A DNA stretch of 19,742 nucleotides from Thioalkalivibrio sp. GTDB lineage: Bacteria; Pseudomonadota; Gammaproteobacteria; Ectothiorhodospirales; Ectothiorhodospiraceae. The notes below the pieces were generated by a model. It was not told the origin of the DNA. It did no database searches and saw only the letters and a list, made by a program, of their open reading frames with translations. Numbering within the stretch: position 1 is the first letter of the stretch; every line of letters begins with the position of its first letter. This document shows, in pieces, positions 1-7,330 of this stretch. The position numbers and the translations under genes were made by a program. Location of the stretch: the NCBI GenBank assembly GCA_007119005.1, contig SKQM01000195.1, positions 1 through 19,742 on the forward strand. Reading direction: 5' to 3'.

Positions 1-378
1 CCGGAACAGAAGGTAGGCGGTCCAGGCACCGACGAACCCCATCGCGAGCGCGTTGACCGGAAGCGCGGTGATGCCCCCGGCTCCCATCACCAGTGCCTGC
101 AGCACCAGCACCAGTGTGTAGCCGAGAAACGCGACCCAGGGGCCGAAGATCAGGGCGAGCAGGCCAACCCCGAGGGCGTGGCCGGAAGTGCCTCCCGGCA
201 GCGGCAGCATCAGGCTGGACAGCAGAAAGGCCAGCGCAGTAAACACCGCGAGGCGCGGCAGGGCCTCGTCGCCGACCTGGCGACCGAACTCACGGCCCGC
301 CCACCACCACAGAGGCGCGGCCAGCACCAGCGCTGGGAGGTAGGTCTGGGGCGAGATCAGTCCGTCGGGGATGTGCAT
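1..378 (-). CDS. nikM: NikM/CbiM-family substrate-binding membrane component of an ECF nickel (or cobalt) importer, partial
   Basis: This is the integral-membrane, metal-selecting subunit of an energy-coupling-factor ABC importer. 126 residues are visible and the 3' end lies beyond base 1. The protein opens MHIPDGLISPQTYL, the family signature, in which Met1-His2 helps coordinate Ni(II) or Co(II) at the extreme N terminus. A second conserved patch, LPGGTSGHALG, and several hydrophobic segments (roughly residues 13-26, 45-60, 70-97) follow. The start is fixed by this N terminus and sits one base after the nikL stop, so translation is probably coupled. Nickel is preferred over cobalt because the gene follows NikK/NikL-type accessory genes rather than cbiN, and because nikR and hydrogenase genes are nearby. 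No cobalamin riboswitch was seen upstream of the operon. The T component and ATPase are expected outside the window. Confidence 0.9.
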   Translation of the reverse strand, partial: MHIPDGLISPQTYLPALVLAAPLWWWAGREFGRQVGDEALPRLAVFTALAFLLSSLMLPLPGGTSGHALGVGLLALIFGPWVAFLGYTLVLVLQALVMGAGGITALPVNALAMGFVGAWTAYLLFR

Positions 379-379
379 T

Positions 380-886
380 TCAGGCGGGTGTTCTGCGGGC
401 GCGGCGCATGCGCCAGAGCGCGATGATACCAAACACCCCGAGGAGATAGCCGACGGCCGCGGTGATCCGCGAGGCCTGGGACAAACCCCGACCACCGGGC
501 TCTGCGACCGACAGTCCATCCGGGCCTACCGTGATCCGGACCTCGGCGCCGTGGCCATCCTCCGTCGCGACGACCACCCTCCACGCGCCTGGCCGATCGG
601 GCCGGAAGCTCACCTGCCCGGCGGCATTGATCCGGCCGGTCTGGAATGGACGCTGCTGGTCCGGGCCCATCACCCGGTAACCCTCGAAATAGGGTCGGTC
701 ACCGTCCGGGAAAAAGAACTCGATCAGGACCATCGAATCGACGTCGAGCACTTCGTGCAGCAGCGCGTGCGCCTGCACCGCCGCGGGACTGGCCAGGCCC
801 AGGATCAGCGCGAGGCCGAGGCCGGCCCTGCTGCCAGCGACGCCCGAACGCGATCGGAGGTAAAACATCTTTGCCGCGGCCAGCAT
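380..886 (-). CDS. nikL: NikL-like periplasmic, membrane-tethered accessory protein of the nickel ECF transporter
   Basis: A 168-residue protein with an N-terminal signal sequence, probably cleaved after VQA (about residue 39), which would leave mature HALLHEV with a histidine first. A compact beta-rich region (about 45-130) resembles the small domain seen in NikL/DUF4198-type nickel accessory proteins. A C-terminal membrane helix (about 138-156) ends in a basic tail (RMRRARR). Such proteins act with NikM in metal capture at the outer face of the inner membrane; the exact role here is inferred from family and position. It lies 12 bp after the nikK-like gene and is followed after 1 bp by nikM. 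No clear Shine-Dalgarno sequence precedes ATG 886, and ATG 868 is an equally possible start that keeps the signal peptide. Confidence 0.75.
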   Translation of the reverse strand: MLAAAKMFYLRSRSGVAGSRAGLGLALILGLASPAAVQAHALLHEVLDVDSMVLIEFFFPDGDRPYFEGYRVMGPDQQRPFQTGRINAAGQVSFRPDRPGAWRVVVATEDGHGAEVRITVGPDGLSVAEPGGRGLSQASRITAAVGYLLGVFGIIALWRMRRARRTPA

Positions 887-898
887 CGGTATCGCGAC

Positions 899-1774
899 TC
901 AGCGGACCCGGAAGGTCAGGGTCGCGGTGTGTGAGCGCCGGTCGCAAACCTCGGGATCGGGAAATTCCTCGCTCGCGTGCACGACCACCATCCAGTCGGC
1001 CGCCACCGCGGGAACGAAACGCGCTCGACCCTGTTCATCAGTATCCAGCGCGAGCGCGTAGGAAGCGTCACCGTCTCGCGCATGGCCCGCATAGGTGGCC
1101 TTCAACTGCCCCGCCCAGGGCTCGCCGCGCCACAGCACCTGGATGGTCAGGGGGTCTCCGGCCCTCAGAATCGCCGGGTCGTTCATCGGCATCAACTCCA
1201 GCGCGTGACCCTGCCGGTGCCGCCATGCTTCGCCCGGTCCGTGGCCGGCAACCGCCTTCATCACGTTCACCGTCTGGGTGCAGCTGAACGCATCCGGGTA
1301 CTGCATCCGCGATGCGGGGCGCCCACCCTCGAAGGTGCGGCTCCAGAAACGTGGGGTCTCTTCGGCAACGATCAGGCTGGCGCCGTCGGCCGCATCGGGA
1401 AGCGCGTGGAAGTCCCGATCTTCCAGCAGTAGGCCTGTCACCGAGCCGTCTGCACCGACCACCCGGATCCCCTCGAGACGATCCACGGCGAGCGGGCCAT
1501 CGTCGGGAAAGACGTGCCCGGAACCCAGCCGGAACGCGGTGCCCTCCTCCGTATCCTTGCTCGCCGTGATCCACGGGTAGTGTGCCAGTGCCGGCTTGGC
1601 CACCCCCAGCAGCAGGAGCGCGAAAAAGATCCCGATCGCCGGGGCGAGGCCCGCGAAGAACGCCCGATGCCCACGGGTGATCCGTTGCGCCGGCACGCTA
1701 CGGCCCAAGCCGGGACCATTGGGGCGCGCGGCCGAGGCATTGGCAAGGATCGGATAATCGGCAGGGACAGGCAT
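899..1774 (-). CDS. nikK: NikK-like DUF4198 periplasmic nickel accessory protein
   Basis: A 291-residue exported protein. An unusually long N-region (about 38 residues) precedes a hydrophobic stretch (about 39-60). Predicted cleavage after ALA (residue 64) exposes His65 in HYPWI. The rest is a beta-rich DUF4198-type domain that begins with the family-typical HYPWIT opening and contains several His residues plus two Cys. DUF4198/NikK proteins are encoded with NikM transporters and are thought to bind or pass nickel in the periplasm. The start at 1774 is well supported by AGGAGT six bases upstream (1781-1786 on the opposite strand). It is the first gene of a nikK-nikL-nikM operon that leaves the window. 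The long N-region is odd, but the ribosome site decides for it. Confidence 0.78.
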   Translation of the reverse strand: MPVPADYPILANASAARPNGPGLGRSVPAQRITRGHRAFFAGLAPAIGIFFALLLLGVAKPALAHYPWITASKDTEEGTAFRLGSGHVFPDDGPLAVDRLEGIRVVGADGSVTGLLLEDRDFHALPDAADGASLIVAEETPRFWSRTFEGGRPASRMQYPDAFSCTQTVNVMKAVAGHGPGEAWRHRQGHALELMPMNDPAILRAGDPLTIQVLWRGEPWAGQLKATYAGHARDGDASYALALDTDEQGRARFVPAVAADWMVVVHASEEFPDPEVCDRRSHTATLTFRVR

Positions 1775-1821
1775 GTGGACTCCTGGATCGACAAGACCTG
1801 CTTTGCTGTAGGATGTTTTCG

Positions 1822-1860
1822 TAACACTTCACATATTAGCATTGCCGCCGACACGGGTCA
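1822..1860 (-). promoter_or_regulatory. Candidate promoter/operator upstream of nikKLM
   Basis: Read on the minus strand, TGACCC lies 16 bases before TAATAT (1833-1838), a fair -35/-10 pair about 59 bases from the nikK start. The -10 overlaps an imperfect inverted repeat, TAACA-N7-TATTA on the plus strand (1822-1838). NikR is encoded 2 kb away and would be expected to act here. However, the spacing and sequence do not match the E. coli NikR operator (GTATGA-N16-TCATAC), so assigning the repeat to NikR is speculation. Confidence 0.3.
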
Positions 1861-1896
1861 TCGCGTTCGCGTGAAAGTCACGCATTGGGTTGGCGC

Positions 1897-1977
1897 CATG
1901 GAGTGCGGTAGCTTGCTTTCGCTGCAGGAGGCGTGCCTCCAGCGGAGCAAAGCGGCGGCAAGCGGCCGCACTCCACA
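1897..1977. repeat. Long REP-type imperfect palindrome
   Basis: The arms GGAGTGCGG (1900-1908) and CCGCACTCC (1966-1974) enclose GCTTGC (1911-1916) / GCAAGC (1958-1963), and a central GGAGGC (1927-1932) / GCCTCC (1935-1940). About 75 bases could therefore form one long interrupted hairpin. It sits in the 291-base gap between the nikK start and the ggt stop. The left arm (1897-1923) closely matches a palindrome at 5986-6012, which marks both as members of a dispersed repeat family. Outside the repeat and the promoter region nothing else was recognised in this gap. Confidence 0.7.
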
Positions 1978-2030
1978 CGACGCTTGCGCTTTCGTCGGCA
2001 GGGTCGCGCGGGCCGTCACAGTCCGTCGAG

Positions 2031-2066
2031 GCTGCACGGGATGCAGCGGGATCCGTGCGGACGGAT
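2031..2066. terminator. Two small hairpins at the end of ggt
   Basis: ATCCGT-GCGG-ACGGAT (2051-2066) overlaps the ggt stop codon. GCTGCA-CGGGA-TGCAGC (2031-2047) follows immediately downstream on the minus strand. Neither is followed by a T tract, so intrinsic termination is uncertain, but the pair marks the 3' boundary of ggt. Confidence 0.3.
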
Positions 2067-3649
2067 CAGGTCGGGCCTGTTGCGCCAGCGAAACGAACCA
2101 CGCCGCCACGCCGGGCGTCCCCCGCCCCGGAGAAGCCTTCGCGATCGAGACCCACCGCGTGAACCCCGCCGAAGAACAGGCTGCGCTCGCGCCATACCCG
2201 GTGTTTCGGGTACTGCGCGAGCAACGGGCCGAGATCGATCGCGGCGTCGAACCCGGCCTCCACGCTGAGCAGGCCCCCTTCCAGGTGGATGCGTGAGGCC
2301 GCGACTGCACGTTCCAGGGGCATCCCGAAGTCGAGGAGATTCACCAGCACCTGCAGAATCGCGGTGCGGATCCGGTTCGATCCGCCCGAACCCAGCGCGA
2401 ACTCGCTGCCGTCGGCACGCGACAGCAGAGTCGGCGCCATCATCGAAGTCAGGCGCTGGTCCTCCCGCCAGCGGAAGAATCCGCGGGGGTTCAGGTCCTG
2501 CTCACCGAGCATGTTGTTCAGCATGATGCCGGTGTCGGGAATCAGCACTCCGCAGCCCTCGCCGTTGCTCGCGGTGAGGCTCGCGACATTGCCGGCGGCG
2601 TCCATCACGTTCAGGTGGGTGGTGCCGCGCAGCGCCGGGCTGCGCCCCGCCACCTCGTTCAGGTAGCGCGCGAGAAGGCCGGGGTCGAGCAGCCTGCGCG
2701 CATCCACCGGCCCGTCTCCGCCCGACTGCGTTTCCAGGCGCGCGCGGTCCGTCAGCCCCATCACCCGGGCCAGACGCTCGAGATGGGCGGTGGACCCGAA
2801 ACCCTCCCGCACCGGATCGAGGCTCTCCAGCAGCTTGAGTGCAAAACCGAGCAGCAGGCCGCCCGAGGAAGGTGGGGGGTTGATCCAGATCCGGTTGCCT
2901 CGGTAGTCGAGCGTCACCGGCTCCCGGGGCTCGGCCCGGTACAGGCGCAGGTCATCCGGAATCAGCAGGCCGCCTTCGCGCCGGCACAGCTCCGCGACGA
3001 GCTGGGCGAACTCGTCGTGGTAGAACCATCGTTCCCCTTCGCGTGCCAGCCGCTCCAGGCTGCCGGCGAGCTGCGTCTGGCGCAGAAGATCGCCCTCCAC
3101 GACCAGGGAGCCGGGGAGCGTCGGGCTCGCGTACAGCTGCCGCGAGTCCTCCGTGTGCGAGTAGATCGCGCCGACGATCCGGAACGCATAGGCCTGCAGG
3201 GCATTGATCCGGACCCCCTCGCGCGCGAGACGGATCGCCGGTTCGACCAGCACCGGCATCGGCAGGCTCGCGTAGCGGCGGTGGGCCGCGAACAGCCCGG
3301 CGACCATGCCGGGCGTCGCGACCGATCCGAGCCCGATGTGGAATTCCTGCTGCGCATCGCCGAAGTCCGCGAGGATGGGGAGGAACTCGATCTCTTGCGC
3401 GGGACGCTTGCGCTTCGGGGTCTGCACGAAGAAGTCCAGGGCCTCGACCGGCCCCTGCCCCTTCCGCGTCAGCAGAAACCCGCCGCCGCCGAGGGAGCAC
3501 AGCACCGGCTCCGCGACGCAGGCCGCGAACTGCCCCGCGATCACCGCATCGAAGGCGTTGCCGCCCGCCTCCAGGATCGCCGCGGCGGCGTCGGCGGTCG
3601 CCGGATGCCCCGCGGCGACCACACCGGCGGTCTTCACCGCCCTCTCCAC
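2066..3649 (-). CDS. ggt: Gamma-glutamyltranspeptidase-family Ntn hydrolase, atypical, no signal peptide
   Basis: A 527-residue member of the gamma-glutamyltransferase family. These proenzymes cleave themselves at a threonine and then hydrolyse or transfer gamma-glutamyl groups. The family opening is present (AGHPATADAAAAILEAGGNAFDAV), as are GGGGFLL (54-60), PPPSSGGLLL (258-267), the autoprocessing site RGTTHLNV with candidate nucleophile Thr343, and GSGGSNRI (420-427). No signal peptide is seen, so the enzyme may be cytoplasmic, unlike E. coli GGT. The motif that holds the substrate-binding Arg in E. coli (DFREKAP) reads DFFVQTP here, so the substrate may differ. The start is GTG at 3649 with only a weak ribosome site. 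It follows nikR by 54 bp on the same strand and is probably the last gene of the hypX-nikR-ggt unit. Confidence 0.88.
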   Translation of the reverse strand: MERAVKTAGVVAAGHPATADAAAAILEAGGNAFDAVIAGQFAACVAEPVLCSLGGGGFLLTRKGQGPVEALDFFVQTPKRKRPAQEIEFLPILADFGDAQQEFHIGLGSVATPGMVAGLFAAHRRYASLPMPVLVEPAIRLAREGVRINALQAYAFRIVGAIYSHTEDSRQLYASPTLPGSLVVEGDLLRQTQLAGSLERLAREGERWFYHDEFAQLVAELCRREGGLLIPDDLRLYRAEPREPVTLDYRGNRIWINPPPSSGGLLLGFALKLLESLDPVREGFGSTAHLERLARVMGLTDRARLETQSGGDGPVDARRLLDPGLLARYLNEVAGRSPALRGTTHLNVMDAAGNVASLTASNGEGCGVLIPDTGIMLNNMLGEQDLNPRGFFRWREDQRLTSMMAPTLLSRADGSEFALGSGGSNRIRTAILQVLVNLLDFGMPLERAVAASRIHLEGGLLSVEAGFDAAIDLGPLLAQYPKHRVWRERSLFFGGVHAVGLDREGFSGAGDARRGGVVRFAGATGPT

Positions 3650-3703
3650 GCCCTGCAGCGCGCCCCGACCGGGAATGCCGGGACGAAGGGGTTCCCGCTT
3701 GGG

Positions 3704-4171
3704 TCAGGCGCCATGCCCGTGTCCGTGGGAGTGCCGGTGCGTTGACATGTCCCCGGGGTCTGCCAAATGGTCCAGCGGAATCCGGTGCAACTGGCCATGG
3801 CGGATTCCCGGGCGCGCCATCACCGACTCGGCAAACGCCTGCACGTCCGATGCGTTGCCTTTCAGCAGCACCGACTCCACGCACATGTCGTGGTCGAGGT
3901 GCATGTGCAGCGTGGTCACGGTCAGGTTGTAGTGGGCGTGATGCGTCTGGGTCAGCCGCTTGCTGAGTTCGCGCTCGTGGTGGTCGTACATGTAGCTCAG
4001 CACCCCGACACAGGGAGCGTCCTGTTCCGGACTCAGCCGCTCTTTGGCCAGCGCACCGCGGATCAGGTCGCGCACGGCCTCCGAACGGTTGCTGTAGCCC
4101 TTGCGCTTGATGAAATCGTCGAAGTCCTGCGCCAGCGAGGGTTCGACGGATACGGTGAAGCGTTCGCTCAT
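3704..4171 (-). CDS. nikR: Nickel-responsive ribbon-helix-helix regulator NikR with His-rich tail
   Basis: A 155-residue NikR. The N-terminal ribbon-helix-helix DNA-binding domain (about 1-45) contains KGYSNRSEAVRDLIR. The C-terminal ACT-like nickel-binding domain carries the square-planar site expected from alignment to E. coli NikR (His76, His87, His89, Cys95): here His78, His89, His91 and Cys97 in LHMHLDHDMC. NikR represses nickel uptake when nickel is plentiful, and nikKLM next door is the obvious target. Beyond the usual end of the family the protein has a tail THRHSHGHGHGA (about residues 144-155), which could bind extra metal. The ATG overlaps the hypX stop (ATGA, 4168-4171), so the two are translationally coupled; longer readings of this frame run through hypX antisense and are rejected. 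Confidence 0.95.
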   Translation of the reverse strand: MSERFTVSVEPSLAQDFDDFIKRKGYSNRSEAVRDLIRGALAKERLSPEQDAPCVGVLSYMYDHHERELSKRLTQTHHAHYNLTVTTLHMHLDHDMCVESVLLKGNASDVQAFAESVMARPGIRHGQLHRIPLDHLADPGDMSTHRHSHGHGHGA

Positions 4172-5913
4172 GGCGTGTTCCTTGCGTTCATCCCCGTACG
4201 GTTCGCAGCGCCGATGCGGCGATGCAGTGCCAGGTGGAGCGGCGTACGCGAGTGGGGTACCCGGTGCACGAAATTGTACCGGGCCACATGATAGCTGGGA
4301 TCGAAGCCGAAGAAGTTCAGATGCATGTGCCGCATCTCCTCCTTCCGGTAGGCGACCAGCGGGCGGCTGGCCTCGTCGCGTCGCCGGCCCGTCCGTTTCG
4401 CGTCGAGGCGCGCCTGAAGGTCCACGGAGGCCGCCAACTCCCTGGCTTTGCCTGCCACCTGCAGCGCGAAGTCGGTGGCACTGGCGCCAAACACCGCATC
4501 GACCAGTCCGTGCTCCCGTGCCTCGGCGGCTCCAATCGGCAGCCGGTTGTCCACGATGCCCCGGGCCGCCTCTGACCCGACGCGGCGCGGCAGCAGGTAC
4601 GTCCAGTACTCGGATCCGTAGAGGTTGCCCATGTTCTTGTAGTGCGGATTCAGCACCACTCCGGGCGCGCACCAGACCTCGTCGGCAGCCAGCGCGAGGA
4701 AGACGCCGCCCGCACCCGCGTTGCCACGCAGTGCCGAGATCACGAGCCGATCGTCGGTCTCGATGATCGCCCGGGTCAGGTCGTTCATCGCCTCGATGTT
4801 GTCCCAGGAGGCCTCGGCGGCATTGTCTTCCGCCTCGATCCGGTGCAGGTGGATCCCGTTCGACCAGAAGTCTTCTCCACCCAGCAGCACCAGCACACGC
4901 ACCGGGCTCTGCCGCAACCGCTCCCAGGCGGCCCACAGGCGGCGGCACTGGTCCGTGGACATCGCACCGTTGTGGAAGTCGAAGGCGAGGTAGCCGACGT
5001 CGTTCTCGATCCAGCCCCGGATCTCCTGCCAGGTTTCGCCCGCTGGCGCGGCCAGGGGCTCCAGCGTCAACTCGGGCACCCCGGCAAGCCGCTCCGACCC
5101 CAGCACCTGCGTCGCCGGAAGCTTGAGATCGCCGCGCTCCCCGCCGATCGCCCGGAGATGGGTGATCCAGACCGCACCGTCGATCGTCGCACGACAGATC
5201 CCACCGTCGCGGGTCGCGATCAGCGCACCGGGCTCACCGCGCAGGCGCGACTCCGGCCACGCGTTGTACATCCGCACCGGCAGACCCAGGATTTCGCCAC
5301 GCACTCCCGGCGCGCCATCCGCGGCGCGGATCCGGCGCAATATCGTCGCGCTGTCGTCCCGCTGCCAATCGATCTCTCGCTGCGCCGCGGTAAAGGCCGG
5401 CCGCCACCGGCCACGGCTGCCGTCGGGGTTGACCGGGAGTGGCTCGGGCCGCAAATCCGGGTTCTGCAGGCGTTCCAGTGCCAGGACGACGGCCCGCACC
5501 GCGGCATCGGTGACCTCGCGCCGGTACAGGCTGCTCTTCGATGCGGCACGCATCGGGAACGGGACCGAGGCCCACACGTCCCCCGCATCCATCTCCGCGT
5601 CGGCTTGCAAGACCGTGACGCCCCACTCGCCGGCCCTCTCCTCGATCGCCCAGTCCAGCGCCGCGGGCCCGCGGTCGCCGACCGGGCCCGGGTGCACGAT
5701 CCAGCACAGCGTCGTGCGCCAGACGCTCTCCGGAATCGCCCGCTTCAGGAATGGCGCGATCACCAGATCGGGCTGGTACAGCGCCACCGCCTCCTCCGTC
5801 ACCCGGTCGTTGATGTCGAACTCGATCGACACCTCGTGACCCAGCCGCCGCAACTCCACGAACAGGCACTGGCTGAGGCTGTTGAAACTGTGGGTCAGAA
5901 ACAGGATGCGCAT
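4168..5913 (-). CDS. hypX: HypX/HoxX, carbon monoxide-forming [NiFe]-hydrogenase maturation enzyme
   Basis: A 581-residue two-domain protein. The N-terminal formyltransferase-like half has HPGPVGDRGPAALDWAI (74-90), AEMDAGDVW (106-114) and KSSLYRREV (126-134). The C-terminal enoyl-CoA hydratase/crotonase-like half has LLGGEDFWSNGIHLHRIEA (343-361), ALRGNAGAGGVFLALAAD (394-411), LNPHYKNMGNLYGSEYWTY (421-439) and LPRRVG (441-446). HypX takes a formyl group from N10-formyl-tetrahydrofolate, passes it through CoA and releases CO, which becomes the CO ligand of the [NiFe] active site under oxic conditions. Length and motif order match the family, so the gene looks intact. It starts at ATG 5913, and its stop overlaps nikR. 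Its presence implies aerobic or microaerobic hydrogenase maturation in this organism. Confidence 0.95.
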   Translation of the reverse strand: MRILFLTHSFNSLSQCLFVELRRLGHEVSIEFDINDRVTEEAVALYQPDLVIAPFLKRAIPESVWRTTLCWIVHPGPVGDRGPAALDWAIEERAGEWGVTVLQADAEMDAGDVWASVPFPMRAASKSSLYRREVTDAAVRAVVLALERLQNPDLRPEPLPVNPDGSRGRWRPAFTAAQREIDWQRDDSATILRRIRAADGAPGVRGEILGLPVRMYNAWPESRLRGEPGALIATRDGGICRATIDGAVWITHLRAIGGERGDLKLPATQVLGSERLAGVPELTLEPLAAPAGETWQEIRGWIENDVGYLAFDFHNGAMSTDQCRRLWAAWERLRQSPVRVLVLLGGEDFWSNGIHLHRIEAEDNAAEASWDNIEAMNDLTRAIIETDDRLVISALRGNAGAGGVFLALAADEVWCAPGVVLNPHYKNMGNLYGSEYWTYLLPRRVGSEAARGIVDNRLPIGAAEAREHGLVDAVFGASATDFALQVAGKARELAASVDLQARLDAKRTGRRRDEASRPLVAYRKEEMRHMHLNFFGFDPSYHVARYNFVHRVPHSRTPLHLALHRRIGAANRTGMNARNTP

Positions 5914-5985
5914 CGCGACGCAAGAATACCGGCCGGGCGCAACACGAGGCCACCCCCCGACCGCGGCAAGCCGACGCCACCGATG

Positions 5986-6012
5986 GCGGGAACAAGCTCC
6001 CGCACTCCACGG
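5986..6012. repeat. REP-type palindrome between amrS and hypX
   Basis: GCGGGA (5986-5991), a six-base loop, and TCCCGC (5998-6003) form a short hairpin followed by ACTCCACGG. On the minus strand the element reads CCGTGGAGTGCGGGAGCTTG and onward. It matches the left arm at 1897-1923 at most positions. It sits in the 101-bp gap between the amrS stop and the hypX start and could affect mRNA processing there. Confidence 0.6.
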
Positions 6013-6014
6013 CG

Positions 6015-7115
6015 TCAGGTGTATTCGCTGAGGCGGACGGGGACGCGGCGGGAGCCCCAGTGGCCGGGGGCGGACTCGAAGATGCCAGCAGCGGGGGTGG
6101 CGCAGACGTCGCAGCGGCCTTCAAGTGTCAGGTGCCAGGCGTCGATCTCGTAGCCGGAGCGGCCGATCAGGCGTTGCCCGCAGGCGTGGCACCAGGTCGA
6201 CTGGCCATCCGGATCCCAGGCATTGCCCGTATACGCGTAGTGGACACCCGCATCCAGCGCGTTGCGGCGCGCGCGGCGCAGCGTCGCCACGGGTGTCGGT
6301 GGATGATCGGTCATCCGGAAGTCGGGGTGGAAAGCCGTGAAGTGCATCGGTACCCTCGGCCCCAGGTGCTCCAGCACCCAGTCGCACATCTGCCGGATCT
6401 CCGCTTCACTGTCGTTCTCCCCGGGGATCAGCAGCGTGGTCAGTTCCACCCAGACATCGGTTTCGTTCACCAGCCATTCGAGGTTCTCCAGCACCGTTTG
6501 CAGGTGTGCGCCGGTCAGCCGGTGATAGAAGCGCTCGGTGAAGGCCTTCAGATCGACATTGGCCGCATCCATGCCCGCGTAGAACTCGGCACGCGCCTCT
6601 TCACTGATGTAGTTCGCGGTCACCGCCACGGTGCGAATGCCCTGCGCCCGACAGGCTTTCGCCACGTCCTGCGCGTACTCATGAAAAATCACCGGGTCGT
6701 TGTAGGTGAAAGCCACCGACCGGCAACCGGTCGCGACGGCGGCACGGGCGATGGTCTCGGGATCGGCGCGGTCCATCAGGGTGTCGAGTTCGCGTGACTT
6801 GCTGATGTCCCAGTTCTGGCAGAACTTGCAAGCCAGATTGCAGCCCGCGGTCCCGAATGACAGCACCGGCGTGCCGGGCAGGAAATGATTCAGCGGCTTC
6901 TTCTCGATCGGATCGATGCAATAGCCACTCGAACGACCATAGGTGGTCAGCACGACTTTTCCGCCGAGGTTCGCGCGCACGAAGCACGCGCCACGCTGGC
7001 CCGGCTTCATCTTGCACAAACGAGGACAAAGATCACACTGCACCCGGCCGTCCGGCAGCGGTTGCCAGAAGCGGGTTGGCACCGTGAACTCGTCGGCTCG
7101 AAGAAGCTCGCTCAT
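6015..7115 (-). CDS. amrS: AmmeMemoRadiSam system radical SAM enzyme
   Basis: A 366-residue radical SAM protein of the AmrS type. An N-terminal cysteine set (Cys27, Cys30, Cys34, Cys44 in CDLCPRLC...GAC) precedes the radical SAM motif CNLACKFC (Cys92, Cys96, Cys99), which would hold a [4Fe-4S] cluster and SAM. The motifs YNDPVIFHEY and NVDLKAF follow. A C-terminal WCHACG...CDVC four-cysteine group looks like a metal site. The family is defined by co-occurrence with Memo and AMMECR1 proteins, both of which lie divergently next door; its reaction is not established to my knowledge. The start at 7115 (MSELLRADEF) has a purine-rich site GAGAGAACGAAG just upstream and matches the usual N terminus. 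An in-frame ATG at 7238 adds 41 unlikely residues. Confidence 0.93.
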   Translation of the reverse strand: MSELLRADEFTVPTRFWQPLPDGRVQCDLCPRLCKMKPGQRGACFVRANLGGKVVLTTYGRSSGYCIDPIEKKPLNHFLPGTPVLSFGTAGCNLACKFCQNWDISKSRELDTLMDRADPETIARAAVATGCRSVAFTYNDPVIFHEYAQDVAKACRAQGIRTVAVTANYISEEARAEFYAGMDAANVDLKAFTERFYHRLTGAHLQTVLENLEWLVNETDVWVELTTLLIPGENDSEAEIRQMCDWVLEHLGPRVPMHFTAFHPDFRMTDHPPTPVATLRRARRNALDAGVHYAYTGNAWDPDGQSTWCHACGQRLIGRSGYEIDAWHLTLEGRCDVCATPAAGIFESAPGHWGSRRVPVRLSEYT

Positions 7116-7123
7116 CGTTCTTC

Positions 7124-7170
7124 GTTCTCTCGCAAATACCCTATTCTCATGGGACCTATTCCAATCATGC
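7124..7170 (-). promoter_or_regulatory. Candidate amrS promoter region with direct repeat
   Basis: On the minus strand TTGGAA is followed after about 17-18 bases by GGGTAT/GGTATT just ahead of the amrS ribosome site. The same stretch carries two copies of GAATAGG about 15 bases apart. This is only a moderate match to a sigma-70 promoter. Confidence 0.25.
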
Positions 7171-7239
7171 CGGTTCCCGCCGGGGAGGGCTGAGACGGAC
7201 GCAACCGACCGCCCCCGAAGAGGTCGAAGAAACATCATC

Positions 7240-7259
7240 GTTGCGATCCGGATCGCAAC
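7240..7259. promoter_or_regulatory. Perfect 20-bp palindrome in the amrS/amrB divergent gap, candidate operator
   Basis: GTTGCGATCCGGATCGCAAC equals its own reverse complement at all 20 positions. It lies between divergent amrS (start 7115) and amrB (start 7331), about 72-91 bases ahead of amrB. A perfect uninterrupted dyad with no loop is a typical shape for a dimeric repressor or activator site rather than a terminator. The regulator is unknown. Confidence 0.5.
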
Positions 7260-7330
7260 AGATTGGGAACCTGCCAGGCGTCCGAAACCTTGAGCCGCCG
7301 CGCGGAACCTGCAGCAGAGGAGTGAGCATC

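Noticed and set aside
1775..2065. Cobalamin riboswitch upstream of the CbiM/NikM-type transporter
   Set aside because: No B12-box-like sequence or suitable fold was seen; the gap is mostly a REP palindrome, and the accessory genes point to nickel.
4172..4948. Upstream extension of nikR by about 259 codons
   Set aside because: The added residues are the out-of-frame reading of hypX. The ATG at 4171 gives a normal NikR N terminus and overlaps the hypX stop.
7116..7238. Longer amrS starting at 7238
   Set aside because: The extra 41 residues resemble no part of the family and cover the promoter region; the start at 7115 has a ribosome site and the usual N terminus.
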